Source of the DNA: Puccinia triticina
Taxonomy: Eukaryota; Basidiomycota; Pucciniomycetes; Pucciniales; Pucciniaceae
Length of the DNA: 64,000 nt
Direction: 5' to 3'
Assembly (NCBI RefSeq): GCF_026914185.1
Contig: NC_070558.1
Location: 5,084,001 to 5,148,000 of the forward strand
In this document: positions 11,401-21,866 of the stretch, piece after piece
Layout of the letters: each line of letters begins with the position of its first letter
How positions within the stretch are numbered: the stretch's first letter is position 1
Position numbers and translations under genes: made by a program
The notes under the pieces: model-generated
Told to the model about the DNA's origin: nothing
The model's input: the letters and a program-made list of their open reading frames with translations, nothing else
Databases searched by the model: none

Positions 11401-11640
11401 CTGATCCTGGCCCAACAGTCGCTTTCGATTCGACAGTTTCTCTTGAAAGTTGGGACTCGGAGGTGCGTCTGGACCAAGCGAAAAACTGTTCCCTTCAGAG
11501 CCTCGGGCCTGACTGTTTGAGTCGAGGTTAAGGGGGATGGTGGCATCATGGTCTGGTAAACCTTCCAGGAGCGGCCTGGCCAGAGCCTTGGAACCAATTA
11601 TGAGCCACCCCACTTGCAGGAGAGAGAGTGAGGCAAACAT
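8416..11640 (-). CDS. Predicted secreted protein, five exons, unknown function
   Basis: Read on the minus strand, five exons join in frame: 11640-11328, 11254-10673, 10603-10478, 10400-10191 and 10115-8416. The introns are 69-77 nt, with clear GT donors (GTAAGTC twice, GTGAGTA, weaker GTGTGC) and CTGAC-like branch sites. The product is about 976 residues. The first 20 residues (MFASLSLLQVGWLIIGSKA) form a hydrophobic leader, suggesting secretion. Residues 20-420 are polar, rich in Ser, Pro and Asn, and probably disordered. The last 560 residues are mixed alpha-rich with many Trp, His and Leu and no motif I recognise. The frame is free of stops over 2.9 kb, so it is probably a live host gene, perhaps of a lineage-specific family. 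The ATG at 10152 inside intron 4 is not the true start. Confidence 0.8.
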
Positions 11641-12600
11641 TTTCGAAGAATTCTGAGTTGCGAGTGGGCGGTCCCCAGCGCAGGGCGATAAGCGCCGTTA
11701 CGGACACACTCAGGTCCATTTGTCATGCGTTGCAGCCGGACGTGGGTATGTGGAATCTCTCGCCGCCCGAGTGTAACGTTTCCGATATTAACCAGAGTTT
11801 TGTGGAAAAAAAATGAAGGGTTTCCCCTATTTTTTATCCACACAACAACAAAGAAAGGGTTCTCCCTATCTTTTAATCACAAAAAAGCAAAAAAGGCCTT
11901 CCTCATCTGAGGAGAGCCTCCACAAAAAACACAACCTAGCCCAACACCAGCCAAAGCTGCTGCACCCTGCAGGCCCATACTGCCGCCCAACTCACCGGAT
12001 GGGTCAAACATTATGTCAGGAAGGCCCTCAGCAGCGCGGTGGCAATCTGCTAAGTGGGGGCCATCTCTTTAACACCCCAGACTGTGCAAATGCATATGCA
12101 GCAGCGGGGGAGCCTTAGACGCACAGCCTGCTGGAATTACAGACAAAACAGATGCGCCTGGGGGGAGAACCTGACTGGCCAGCTCGCAGTCTTATATAGC
12201 CTAGCCCCCGCGGCTCACGGGCCTCTGGATTTGATTTGGACTTACCTCCAGGTTCACAACAACAACCCCACCAAGATGACCAAGGCAACATCACCACCGC
12301 CATCAATATGTGGTCCCCAGGTATACATAACTACCGACATTGCTGAACCAGTTACTCCCATTTCGAGTTGTCCATACCTCAAGCGCAGCAAACAATCCAT
12401 TCCACCCTACCCTCACCAACCATCCAGGAAAACCACCAACACCACCACCGCCACTGCCATGCCACTGCAGGCTTGCACCATCCCCCCACATTGGGGGGAT
12501 GGTTCAGCAGGGTGGTCTCCATGATGGCAAACACTGCGTAATGGTCAGCTTTTTGCCAAGCTCATTGTGCAGAATGGTTGAATACTAACAGTTAATTGCA
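11641..12600. other. Interval without a clear gene
   Basis: The upstream part should hold the promoter of the minus-strand gene starting at 11640. From about 12040 to 12240 there is a plus-strand open stretch with a WNYRQNRC-like piece reminiscent of retroelement zinc-binding segments, but too short to assign. Confidence 0.35.
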
Positions 12601-12859
12601 GAACGGAAAGACTCTACATTGTAGGGTTCAAGGCCAGCCATACCAACCTCTTCTATCCCGCTACCTCAATCAATCTTGCCAAGCTGGCCAATGACCATGC
12701 CGTCAGGAAAGACAACCTTGTCATTGTCAAGGCTGATCTTGGCAAGGTTGTACACGACCATGTCTTGATCAAGCAGGTCATAAAGTTCCAGACCCAGCAG
12801 CAGGAACTACTTCAAGCCCTGCCAACCAACAGTATCCCCCCACTTTGGGCCCAGCTGCT
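12600..12859 (+). other. Open stretch of unknown origin upstream of the Clp relic
   Basis: A plus-strand frame stays open from about 12600 to past 12850 with normal-looking composition (NLFYPATSINLAKLANDHAV and so on). It is in a different frame from the Clp-like segment that follows. No family is recognised. Confidence 0.3.
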
Positions 12860-13066
12860 GGAATCCTCAACCATGCCATTGTCACTGCAACTGCTCTCTC
12901 CCAAGTCCCACTGATACATAGCAGGCCATTGATTGCCATTGATTTGGTTGATGAAGCAGCTTCTGCTTTGAAATTTCCAAGGGACAGTCAACCATAAGCT
13001 GTCAACAGACTTGAGTTTGAGAAGCATCAGATAGAAGTTGAAGCCCACACCTTGGCTAAGAAAAAC
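12860..13066 (+). pseudogene. ClpB/Hsp104-like chaperone fragment
   Basis: About 69 codons read like the end of the first AAA+ module and the start of the middle coiled coil of Hsp100 disaggregases: AIVTATALS, then AIDLVDEAASALK, DSQP and LEFEKHQIEVEAHTLAKK. The family pattern is [LPDK]AIDLVDEAA. A TAA at 12995-12997 follows DSQP, where the family usually has Glu. A GTAAGT donor follows at 13067. Walker motifs are not seen upstream in frame, so this is a short, dead fragment. Confidence 0.6.
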
Positions 13067-13900
13067 GTAAGTGCAAAAATTCCCTGGTGCTGTCGCACAA
13101 CCAATGATCAGCTTGGTCACCCCGCCAAACCTCTCCTGTCTGCTCTTGCCCAAGACCAAACTTTTCTCTAATGACAGTGATAGGATCTGCGGATGGCGCC
13201 CCTTTACACCCCTACATTAGATCACAACCAAACAAGTCGCATGAGGCTGATGATATGAGCAGACATGTCAAAGCTGCCAAACCTTCTTGTGCACCCTGTA
13301 TGATTCCAATTACCCTCTCAAGGGCCCTCCCTCTGATCCAAGTTTATTAAAACCACAGTTTCACAGAAACTGACTTCATGGGTTTATGCTGCATTTCATT
13401 GAAATTGCAGGTAAAAGAAATTAAAAGTTGCAAATTTGTGTTTTTAAGTTTAAAAAGTTAAAGTTTGTTTTTTTGCTTGAGTTGAGAGTTTATGTTTTGT
13501 TTGAATTTAGATTTTATGTTTTGTTTGAGTGTAAATTTTTGGTTTTGTTTGAGTTTATTTTATTTTTTGTATGTTTTGATTGTGGTCATATTTTTTGTTT
13601 TGTGTGAGTTTGAAGTTTGAAAAAAAAGGTTTGTTCAAGATTCAAATTTGTGTTTTTTGAAATCAAGAAGGAGCCTACTCAGATTAAATAGGGGGCCTTC
13701 AGGGAGGGGGTGGGACAAAACCCAGATCCCCTGGGGGGACAAACAGCTTCCCCCTAGCCCTTTAAGTATTGATCCCAGCTCGCACATGACACAAGGCCCC
13801 TGGGCCCTGACATCCTTTGCACCCACCTGAACACAACTCTGTTGCCAGGGCCCTGCACCTGGGCAGACAAAATGCTGGCCTGCACACACTCGTCCGAGTG
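13067..13900. other. Interval with T-rich simple repeats
   Basis: No gene is supported. 13420-13620 is a degenerate tandem repeat of TTTGTTTGAGTTTA-like units. Short overlapping frames around 13650-13890 occur on both strands and look like chance. Confidence 0.4.
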
Positions 13901-13909
13901 TTTACAGGT

Positions 13910-14290
13910 CAGCTTGAGAGGTTTACTCCTCTGGATGACCAGTCAGGGACATCCAGGGTTGTTCCAAATCCAAGGAAGTTGGCTTCAAGCAGTTAGAATT
14001 TGCCCTTGCTTGCCAGGAGGCTTTGAACTCTTTGGTGGTCTGCACATCTCTGGATGACCGGTCAGACCGGCCATTGAGGGGGCTCATACCTCTCAATGAC
14101 TGGTCTGACTGGCCATTGAGCTGGGAAATCACACCTCTCAATGGCTGGTTGACCGGTCTGACTGGCCATTGATGGGACTCAGATCTCCTCCCAATGACCG
14201 GTCTGCACCGGTCATCAAGGGGACTCAGATCTCCCCCCAATGACCGGTCTGTGCCAGTCATTGGGGGGACTTGGATTTGCAATGATGTTG
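13910..14290. repeat. Palindrome array, CCGGTCATTGAGGGG type
   Basis: Tandem near-palindromes with arms CATTGAGAGG/CCTCTCAATGACCGGTC and, further right, CCAATGACCGGTCTG..CCGGTCATTGGGGGG. About seven units, same family as 2770-3155 but with a different inner core. Confidence 0.75.
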
Positions 14291-14402
14291 AGTTGTCTGT
14301 TAGTCTGCTACAATGATGTATCACCACAGTATGGAGGGCTGTTGGATTGACCCATGAGCACTACCAACCAACCACCCAGCTGGCAGCCACAGGCAGCCAC
14401 AA

Positions 14403-14487
14403 GCGTCTGTAGCCTAGTTGGTAAAGACAGCACTCTAGTATGTGTCTCAGCATAGCTGAGGTCGTGAGTTTGACTCTCACCAGACAC
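14403..14487 (+). tRNA. tRNA-like sequence (pseudo-tRNA, long variable arm)
   Basis: 85 nt with 5' acceptor GCGTCTG versus 3' CAGACAC (one mismatch), an A-box-like TAGCCTAGTTGG, a hairpin CTCAG-CATAG-CTGAG in the position of a type II variable arm, and a five-pair T arm GTGAG-TTTGACT-CTCAC. The anticodon arm does not pair well and the D stem has a mismatch. It is probably a tRNA pseudogene or the head of a tRNA-derived repeat, not a working tRNA. A second tRNA-like copy is at 23985-24053 and shares similar leader bases. Confidence 0.45.
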
Positions 14488-14532
14488 ATCTTCATTTTAC
14501 TGTCTCTACAAATGACCTGTCTGTGCCGGTCA

Positions 14533-14646
14533 TAGCAAGCCGCCCACAACATCAATTCTCTTGCCGCCTTAGTCACCACCCACCCTGGGGGCGTCCAGCA
14601 GGCCGTCGATGCCGGTGAAGGTCCTGTCATTGTTCATTGCTCCGCC
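14533..14646 (+). pseudogene. Protein tyrosine phosphatase fragment
   Basis: A frame ends GPVIVHCSA followed by TGA at 14647. GPVIVHCSAG is the start of the PTP catalytic loop (HCx5R), so the stop sits exactly where the invariant Gly should be. A Gly codon GGA to TGA change would explain it. The preceding residues (INSLAALVTTHPGGVQQA) fit the helix before the loop. No further PTP domain is seen on either side. Confidence 0.55.
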
Positions 14647-14649
14647 TGA

Positions 14650-16171
14650 CTCGGCGCCGGTCCTCGCCTGCCCCACATGAAGTATCATGCTCCTCGATGT
14701 CATGACCAAGATCTTCAACGCTTTCTACGTCCACCAATCCCCTGCCCTATCCTCCAGTCCGCGCCCGCCCTCTCCATCCATCTGATTACATCCTTGACGA
14801 GAGGAGACCACGCGCTCCCCTACTCTGAACCCGCAAGGATTCACCTTCACTCTCACCACCATAAATTCTCTCCCCGACGACCCTGCTCATTCAAAATCCT
14901 GCAGTGACGCGGTGGCAGAACTGGTCTTTCACATGAAAGTCTAAAATAGCAAGAGCTGAAAAAAAATGGAAGAAACACTTAGTTTTCCTCTGATAACAAC
15001 AGCCATAGGAAGTGGGCACCAGATTTAATATATCTTTTTATGATTGACTGATTGGGTTATACCCAACATAAAACACATTCTTCATTGTTGAGGTCTATCC
15101 TGAGATTTGTTTGATTTATTCAGATCCTTGCACCTAAAAAAGTGATATTTCTTTCTTCCTCATGATGATTTTTCTTTGTTTGGCTGATGTCACACTCAGG
15201 AACAAAGTGTCAGCTTGCCTCATTTTTCCACAAATCTGGCAGTTTGACTCATTCATGATGCCACCACTCCCAATCATTTGTAAACACCAACCTGGAGATT
15301 GATAAGAAATAGAAATAAATGCATTGATCTTTCCATCTAGGTACAATGAAATTTTCATCAAATATCACTTGAGACTTTGGAAAAATTCAATTGAGATGGT
15401 GGGATAAAAGAACTATTGAGTAGATAATATAGTGATTTTAGATGAGGGGAAGCACTGAAGCAAGGATGAACATCTATGTGGAACACCTAATGCAACTCCC
15501 AGCTCTGGGTAACAAGCAATTGGTTTCCCTCAACCCAATAAAAAATCAGGGCCCAAAACACAGGCAATGTGGAGGCATTGCCTCTTTTTTCAGCCTTGTG
15601 TATATCATGCAGCTTCAAGAGGACAACCAAGCTGAAAAGTGGGATAACCCGGTGTAGTCTAAGTGGGTGTATAGCTAAGCATGCTGTTACACTTATTGCA
15701 ATCAAGCATTTGAAATGAACTCATATTTTCCAAAACTTTATAAAAGGCCTATTTATTCATTTTTCCCAATAATACCAAGTTGACTTTTACTTTAATTTTG
15801 TACATGAAGGCATATAATGTGAATTGCAAGAAGCTCATTTTTTTTACAGGAATTACATCCAAGAATGGCAATTTTGCTTTCCTATCCTTTGACATCATCA
15901 AACAGGAGCAATTGATGAGTTGGACTTGGGTGAAATATCATTTCATCATGTTTTTTCCTCTAGTTCTACCTAGAAAACAAAAGAATTCTACACAACATTG
16001 TGTTGACTCCCAAATCAATTCTGACTGACTTTTGACTCACTTCTGAATCCACTTCAATTCATTTAGGGATGAGTTACTGATGCACATCAGGCTCACATCC
16101 AACCAAAACTCACATCAAATTCAGCTCTGGCACTCCCTGGGGAGTGGGAACATATATCCCCTGGTGATATG
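14650..16171. other. Interval without a clear gene
   Basis: Scattered frames under 90 codons on both strands, with no recognisable motif. A short inverted repeat CACTCCCTGGGGAGTG at about 16131-16147 is shared with 50945-50960. Confidence 0.4.
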
Positions 16172-16950
16172 TCACAGAGCAGGGTGGGAAGTTGGGAGGG
16201 GCATGAGTGCGTGGAACCGAGTTGCAATTTGTTGGATTATTTTTTGGCTCTTGGGACACTTGGACAACATATATCCTATTTGCTGACAGATGAAGCATTG
16301 GGCTGGCTTGCTCACCGCCATCGCGGCAACTTCACTCTTCTCATGAGCTCCTGAAACGTTACCGGGATTAGTTCCTGAAACACTAGGCATGGCACGGCTA
16401 GCTAGAGTGACATTCATCAACAAAGATTCCGCTTGTCCAGTTGACTCCGCTAGATTGGCTTCAGCTCTAGCTGCGTCCCAGTACTGCAGGATCTCAATTG
16501 GGCCAGGCGCAATTGAGTGGTGGGTTTCCATAAACAGGTCAATTTTGTGATCAACAGATGAACAAAGGTGGTCGCATAGGTTGCCCTGCAGGATGAAGCT
16601 GCAGATTTCATCCCAAGTCAACTCAATGACCTGTTCCATGAAAGTCCTTGCGCACTGATTGAAATCCGCAAGCACCTCTGCAGCGCTAGTGTAGTAGGAA
16701 AGTGAGATGGCTTTCAACTTCTCCCACGCCTGGAGTTGCTGTGCCCGGTTAACAATCCCGAATTTAGAGACCAGGTGTGCATAGACCTTAGCTGAAATTT
16801 CAACATTGAGTATGTCAAAGGACAAGTTGGGGTGCACAGAGGATTGAATGATGCCGAGTGCGATCCGCTCATGATACGGGATAATTGCTTCATCTTCTCC
16901 TGGCGTGTAGAAGTAGGCATTCTGGAAACAATCATGCCGGCAGACTACTA
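16172..16950 (-). pseudogene. Ty1/copia gag fragment
   Basis: The minus-strand frame is open from about 16950 to 16172. It reads like a copia Gag of the UBN2 type: an N-terminal ERIALGIIQSS region, a helical capsid body, then a zinc knuckle CFICQQIGYMLSKC at about 16300-16260. The knuckle should be CX2CX4HX4C, but the His position is Tyr, a single C-to-T change on the coding strand. No LTRs or pol are seen beside it, so it is an isolated remnant. Confidence 0.65.
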
Positions 16951-17902
16951 GGCTTGTTAATGATTGACTACGGTGCTCGTCACTTTGATTGACTACAATA
17001 AGACTTGTCCTGGGCCGGTGTTGGTGTCTTGTAAAAAAAACAAGCTACTCTAGCAAGATAGGCTCATAACTTGTTGAGAGTAGATCTTGTAAGAATGGAT
17101 GATTCTATTAAAGAGTATAGAATAAGGCTGAATATTATGTACAATAAGTCTGTGACAGTTGTTGTAGTTGGGTACTATCTACATGTCACAACAAACTGGA
17201 GCCGGGCCACTGTTCTCTCAATAATTTGGCAGAGCATTGATGACACCCTTGTGTCTAGTTAATGTTCTGCCACAATTAATTTAATGGCATGAAAAAAACT
17301 GTTGCTGGTTGTTTTCAGGCTTTTGATGATGCCCCACAAAGTCTCCATTTTTTTTTTTTGAAAAAAAAAACTTTGACAAAAGCTCAACTGAATAAGTTGA
17401 AGATTCATAGTGGAATATAATAAGGAGATACTTGATAGTGTGGATAACTTGGCACCAATCCTCAAGGAAGATTTCTTGCATAGTTGGGTAAGATTCCCTC
17501 TGGGGTTCCAAGGTTGATCAGTGGTAAGGCAGGTTTGACTCCAAGTGTTGTGATTACTTTTGACTTGGCCAACATGGCTGGCAATGTTGAATCAACAATG
17601 CGCAACACAAGTTAAATGAACATCTTCCTCACCAAAACCACCAAAACCTATTTTTGGTTAAGGATGCGCCAATGGTGTGTCAACCTTGCCCTGCATGCAA
17701 AAGCACAATGTTTGATTAACCTCCAGGTTGTCCAATGACCCAATTTTGGACTGCTCCTGTGGTTTACTGTACCACCAGGTACCACAAGGCCATCCCTACG
17801 TTTTAGTGTAGAGAGAAATGTGGAAACTGAGGTGCTGATCCCAGACGTTTTCTGTGTAACATCCACAGTATGGGTGTTTTTGGAGTCAAAGGAATGGATT
17901 GA
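16951..17902. other. Interval without a clear gene
   Basis: AT-rich, only short frames, with an A/T homopolymer pair at 17349-17370. Nothing supported. Confidence 0.4.
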
Positions 17903-18052
17903 GGCCCTGTTTGGAGCCAATAGAATCACATGATATAACATGGATTGTTGTGACATTTGATCAAGTTTTGGCGGGCCTGATCAGATGTCACATAAGATTC
18001 CAGGCAGAAAAACTAACACATCACCTGGATCATATTGGCTCCAAACAGGGCC
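17903..18052. mobile_element. PIF/Harbinger-type MITE, 150 bp
   Basis: Terminal inverted repeats GGCCCTGTTTGGAGCCAAT / ATTGGCTCCAAACAGGGCC with the 3 bp duplication TGA (17900-17902, 18053-18055). Same end type as 3293-3453 but a different inner sequence. Confidence 0.85.
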
Positions 18053-18055
18053 TGA

Positions 18056-18507
18056 GATACCTAAAATTCTCCAGTTTGGACAGGCACAAGCCAGTCTTGA
18101 ACCTCAGCAAGTTTAATCACAAGAAAGTTTTGGAAGCAGGGAATTATACACTTTGAAAAATCCCTCCCACCAAAATCTAGAATATAGCCCCCACAAAAAG
18201 GGGAAATAGGGTGCAAGTCCCTGCTACCAAGGGCTGTAGGAGGCTTGCTTTGCAAGACAGGCTGTGTCATACCCACAGCAGTGAGGTACTTGGTTAAGTT
18301 CACATGGGCTGCAAAGTACCAGCTCTATCTCAACTTCATTCTCCACATCTCATATACCTACAGCCTTTATATGATTGACAAGGGAATAGCCCCCAAATTT
18401 GGGTTTCCAGGGGTGTGAAATTCAAAATGGCTTGACCATCACAGGGTGTGAAAGGTCAAAGAGGAGAGTCTGAACCTGTTTGAAAAGAACCAAAAAGACT
18501 CTGTTAC
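18056..18507. other. Non-coding interval
   Basis: No gene is supported. A minus-strand frame at 18061-18303 has no motif. Confidence 0.35.
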
Positions 18508-18866
18508 CAACACCACAAGCGCTGCGCTAGGCTACAAAAAGCGGCAAAATAGCGCAGCATAGTGGCTCCCCACTATTTCCAGGGCCAATTAGCAATAGTA
18601 GTAGCGGTGGACCGCTTCAGTGCCAGAGCAGCAAAAATAATGAATGCCAAACATGACCTCCGTGTAGCGCAGCAATTTTTTCCCGCTTTTGCTACAAAAT
18701 AGCGCAGCAAAAGCAGTATATAAGCGGCTGGAGCAGCTTTTTACCGCTTCTAGCGGCTTTTTGCTGAAGTGGCGTGGATAGCGCACTGCGCCGCTAAGTA
18801 GTGGGCCCAAACCCGCAGCGCTTTTGCTACGCTTCTGCTGCGTGTAGCACAGCACTTGCGGTGTTG
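18508..18866. mobile_element. AGCGGTAGC-motif MITE, copy 2
   Basis: Starts CAACACCACAAGCGCTGCGC and ends GCACTTGCGGTGTTG. Flanked by the 7 bp repeat CTGTTAC (18501-18507, 18867-18873). The body is full of AGCG, GCGGC and TAGCGC repeats. Ends and duplication length match 2104-2715 although the inner sequences are hardly alignable. Confidence 0.75.
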
Positions 18867-18873
18867 CTGTTAC

Positions 18874-19206
18874 CAAGTCCATCCAAGCAGAGTTGCTTCA
18901 GAGGGAACAGAGGTGGTTAATACAAAAGCAAATTCCATGCCAGCCCTACATTGCAGATCAATGCCAGTGTTACATTGCATGACAGTCAATGTATAGGTTT
19001 GTTTGGCCCCCAGCGTCTATTCCTTTAGATATATTATTTAGATTACTGAGAACACATTCTGAAATGGAAACAATACATAGTGAGGAGGGTGCAAGAGACA
19101 TAGAACAGTTCTCAAGTTCTGTGATCTACAGACCATGCAAAAGCAGATCTGGTGCCTCCAGTGAGACCACCTAGGCCCACAAAAAATCACATCTTTGTGA
19201 AGCTAA
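18874..19206. other. Non-coding interval
   Basis: No gene or repeat is seen between the two MITE-type elements. Confidence 0.35.
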
Positions 19207-20264
19207 GGCCCCATTTGGCACCGATATAATTATAGGTGATATATTCACTGATTAATTCAATAAAAAATAGAAAATTCAACATAAAGCCTCCAAATTTTTC
19301 TTGGAGGCAACCTAAAGTGCTGGTCTCTTCAACTTTGAAATCAGATTCAACTGATTCAGTCATCTTCAGCACCATAATACCATTATATCACTTTTGACCA
19401 ATATGAAGTGATATATGGTGTTGCAAGCCCGTCTGGGCACATACCCAACTCCTGCTTGGCCGAGTGCCTCCGGGGGTTGGGTATGTCCCCAGCGGCCTCA
19501 TTGGGCAGGTTGCGCGGGGGGCAGAGCTTGGCACACAGCCAAGTCCCACTTGGCCGAGATCAAGCTCTGGGCCAATGTGGGATCTGTGACTTGGCATGCA
19601 ACACACCGGTCATCAGACGCCGGCCCTGTTCTCTGCCTCAAAAGGCAAGAACAACGTACCCTTGAGGAGGGGAAATGTTTTTGCTTCTTGACGTCACTCA
19701 TTGGACATTGACAAGGGAGCTTTTCCTTCTCAATGGCCGGTCTGTAGGCTGGTCATTGGGGAGGAAAGACTCCCTTTGTGGTGGGTGATACTTGTATTGA
19801 TCATCAAGAAGGGAGTCTTCCCTTCTCAATGACCGGTTTGTAGACCGACCATCAAGGAGGGAAACTTCTCTCCTTGATGGCCGGCACAGTGTTTGGTGTG
19901 CGTGGCACCCTCACTTGAAATCAGCCCAGCGGGGCTTTGTGCCAAACCCCGCCACTTTGCAATATGCCAAGCGGGGGTTGGGAGTGTGCCAGGCGGGCTT
20001 GAGGATCAGCCAAGCGGGCTTTAGGGTTGGCCATGCGCGCTTGGCCTTTTTTTGGCCAAACTTTGGTGAGTGGCTTGCAACACCATAATGGTATTATGGT
20101 GCTGAAGATGGCTGGATAAGTTGATTCTGGGCTCACAGTTGAAGAGACCAGCACTGTAGGTTGCCTACAAAAAAATTCTGGAGGCTTTATGTTGAATTTT
20201 GTATTTTTTATTGAATTAACTGGTGATTATATCACCTATATTTATATCAGTGCCAAACAGGGCC
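19207..20264. mobile_element. Long-TIR PIF/Harbinger-like element, about 1.06 kb
   Basis: Starts GGCCCCATTTGGCACCGATA and ends with the inverse (..TGCCAAACAGGGCC). Flanked by TAA duplications (19204-19206, 20265-20267). The inverted arms extend about 190 bp (ATTGAATT..., AACATAAAGCCTCC..., GCACCATAATACCATTAT). The core (about 19420-20050) holds CCGGTCATTGA/CATCAAG palindromes and repeated TTGGCCGAG / GCCAAGCGGG motifs. No transposase is visible, so the element is non-autonomous. Confidence 0.85.
19725..19890. repeat. Palindrome array inside the long-TIR element
   Basis: Units such as CTTCTCAATGACCGGTTTG and CCATCAAGGAGGGA. Same family as 2770-3155, here carried as cargo of another transposon. 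Confidence 0.65.
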
Positions 20265-20396
20265 TAAAACAACATTTGCAGGGGCTTCAGATTCACCAGA
20301 AGGCCTTACATTCTCTCCTGACATGATTTAACCAAAGCTTTGATTGTGTGGTCTGCCATTCTACAAACAACAATGAGCTGGAGAGCAGCATAAAAT

Positions 20397-21866
20397 CTAA
20401 TGTTTCCTGTCCAAGACTGAGTTAGATATTTGATTTAACACTTGCTTAGCAGATGAGTCTTGGAAATGATTTAACTGAGCCTGGCTGATCTGGACATGAT
20501 GGGCAGCCAATTGGTAAGATTTGGAGATTGCATCAGAATCATCAATCATTTTTCCAGCCTGGCACCATTATCCAACAACAGCAACAATCGGACAAACTCA
20601 TTAATCTCCATCAAAAAATGTAAAACTCTGGGATACTTGCAAAGACTCAACTAGATCAAGATCTCCAGTATCCTTGAACCCTCGACTGACTAGCTCGCCA
20701 AACTTGCTCCCACATTCTTTCCATGCAAATAGAGCTGGGGCAGTGATCAAGCCTGATTTCAGATCCGACCAGTCTCCGGCCCTCCCGTAGGACTCATTGG
20801 ACCCCGTAAAATTTAAAATGTCATCCACAATCTGTTCCCCAGGAAATCATGGTAAATAAAACAAATGATGAATATAATGGGGGGGGGGGGGGGAGGTTGA
20901 CTTAACTTGGAAAGCTAGACCTAAATGGTTCCCGTATTCATAGCTTGCTGTAACTAACGATTCATCCTGGCTTGATATTGGAGACAAGAGAACAGCAGCC
21001 TGACAAAACTTAGAGATGATTGATGCAGTTTTGAGGTAGTTTTTACGGCGATATGCGTCGAACAGAGTCTCATCAAACGAGTGAGGAATGGGAGGGTCTT
21101 GCAGGTGAACATCAGGAGCAGCAGATGGATAGGAAGAGGGTGACTTGTTGAGGATGGTAGCGAGTTGGACGATCTCGCCTTCGATCATCTCCATGCTTAT
21201 GCTCGAGACCAATTTGTTGACTTCAGAGTTTCCCAGACGGGCAAGGGCCATTGAGGCCCGAGCAACCAGGAAATCGCCGGCAAAGATTGAGAGCTTGCCG
21301 CCGAACTTCAAGGGCGCCGAGAGCTGGCCCCTGCGAGTCTCAGCAGAATCGATTACATCGTCATGTAAAAGAGAGGCCACATGGAGCAGTTCGGCTATCG
21401 CGGCTAGCCTCTGTTGGGCTGGTAAGATGGTCGCATCTGGGGTGATCGAAGCCGTCGTGAGCGGCGCAAAAGGGTTGGGATCATCGAGGATATCAGGTGC
21501 CGAGATCGGTGTGTTGATTCGAGGAGCTTCGTAATGATCGGGCGACAGAGGGGCGGCGGTGGCTTGCGAGACCAACAAGATGAGGAGCGGTCGGAGATGT
21601 TTTCCGGGTTGGGGTGAGGCGAAGTAGTATTTCGCAATCGATGCTAGCGCGGGGTCGGCCGAGTCGACGAGAGCATGAACGTCTTCTTTGACTTGGTTGA
21701 GTTCAGATGCCAGCAGTTGGAATGGGTCGAAGAGATTCCCCCGGCCGGAGCTGGCGAAGCGATGTCGCTGGGTCACGCGCATCCCCAGCGGGGCTACGAT
21801 CCGCGCTCTGCTGCGAGCGCCCTGCCACAGCTGCTGCGGCCGCCAGAAGGCCATTCTCTGCATCAT
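20397..21866 (-). CDS. COQ1: Mitochondrial polyprenyl (hexaprenyl/solanesyl-type) diphosphate synthase
   Basis: Makes the isoprenoid side chain of ubiquinone from farnesyl or geranylgeranyl diphosphate and isopentenyl diphosphate in mitochondria. Three exons: 21866-20907, 20831-20637 and 20558-20397, total 438 residues. Intron 1 is 75 nt (GTTAAG..ACAG) and contains a C14 tract on the coding strand. Intron 2 is 78 nt (GTATCC..CCAG). All joins keep frame. The N-terminus (MMQRMAFWRPQQLW, Arg-rich) is a likely mitochondrial presequence. Motifs: GKHLRPLL, the first Asp-rich motif LLHDDVIDSAETRRG, YLKTASII, and the second region LGLAFQIVDDILNFTGS. That last one reads DDILN where the family normally has DDxxD. 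GLITAPALFAW and a C-terminal ALA-type helix follow. Ending the protein at 20601, inside intron 2, would truncate it. The gene looks intact. Confidence 0.9.
20832..20906 (-). other. COQ1 intron 1 with poly-C/poly-G tract
   Basis: 75 nt GT-AG intron. The plus strand has 14 G in a row at about 20880-20893, a likely slippage and sequencing-error site within a host gene. Confidence 0.75.

Noticed and set aside
14403..14487. A functional tRNA-Leu or tRNA-Ser gene
   Set aside because: The acceptor and D stems have mismatches and the anticodon stem does not form, although the T arm and variable hairpin are good. Kept only as tRNA-like.
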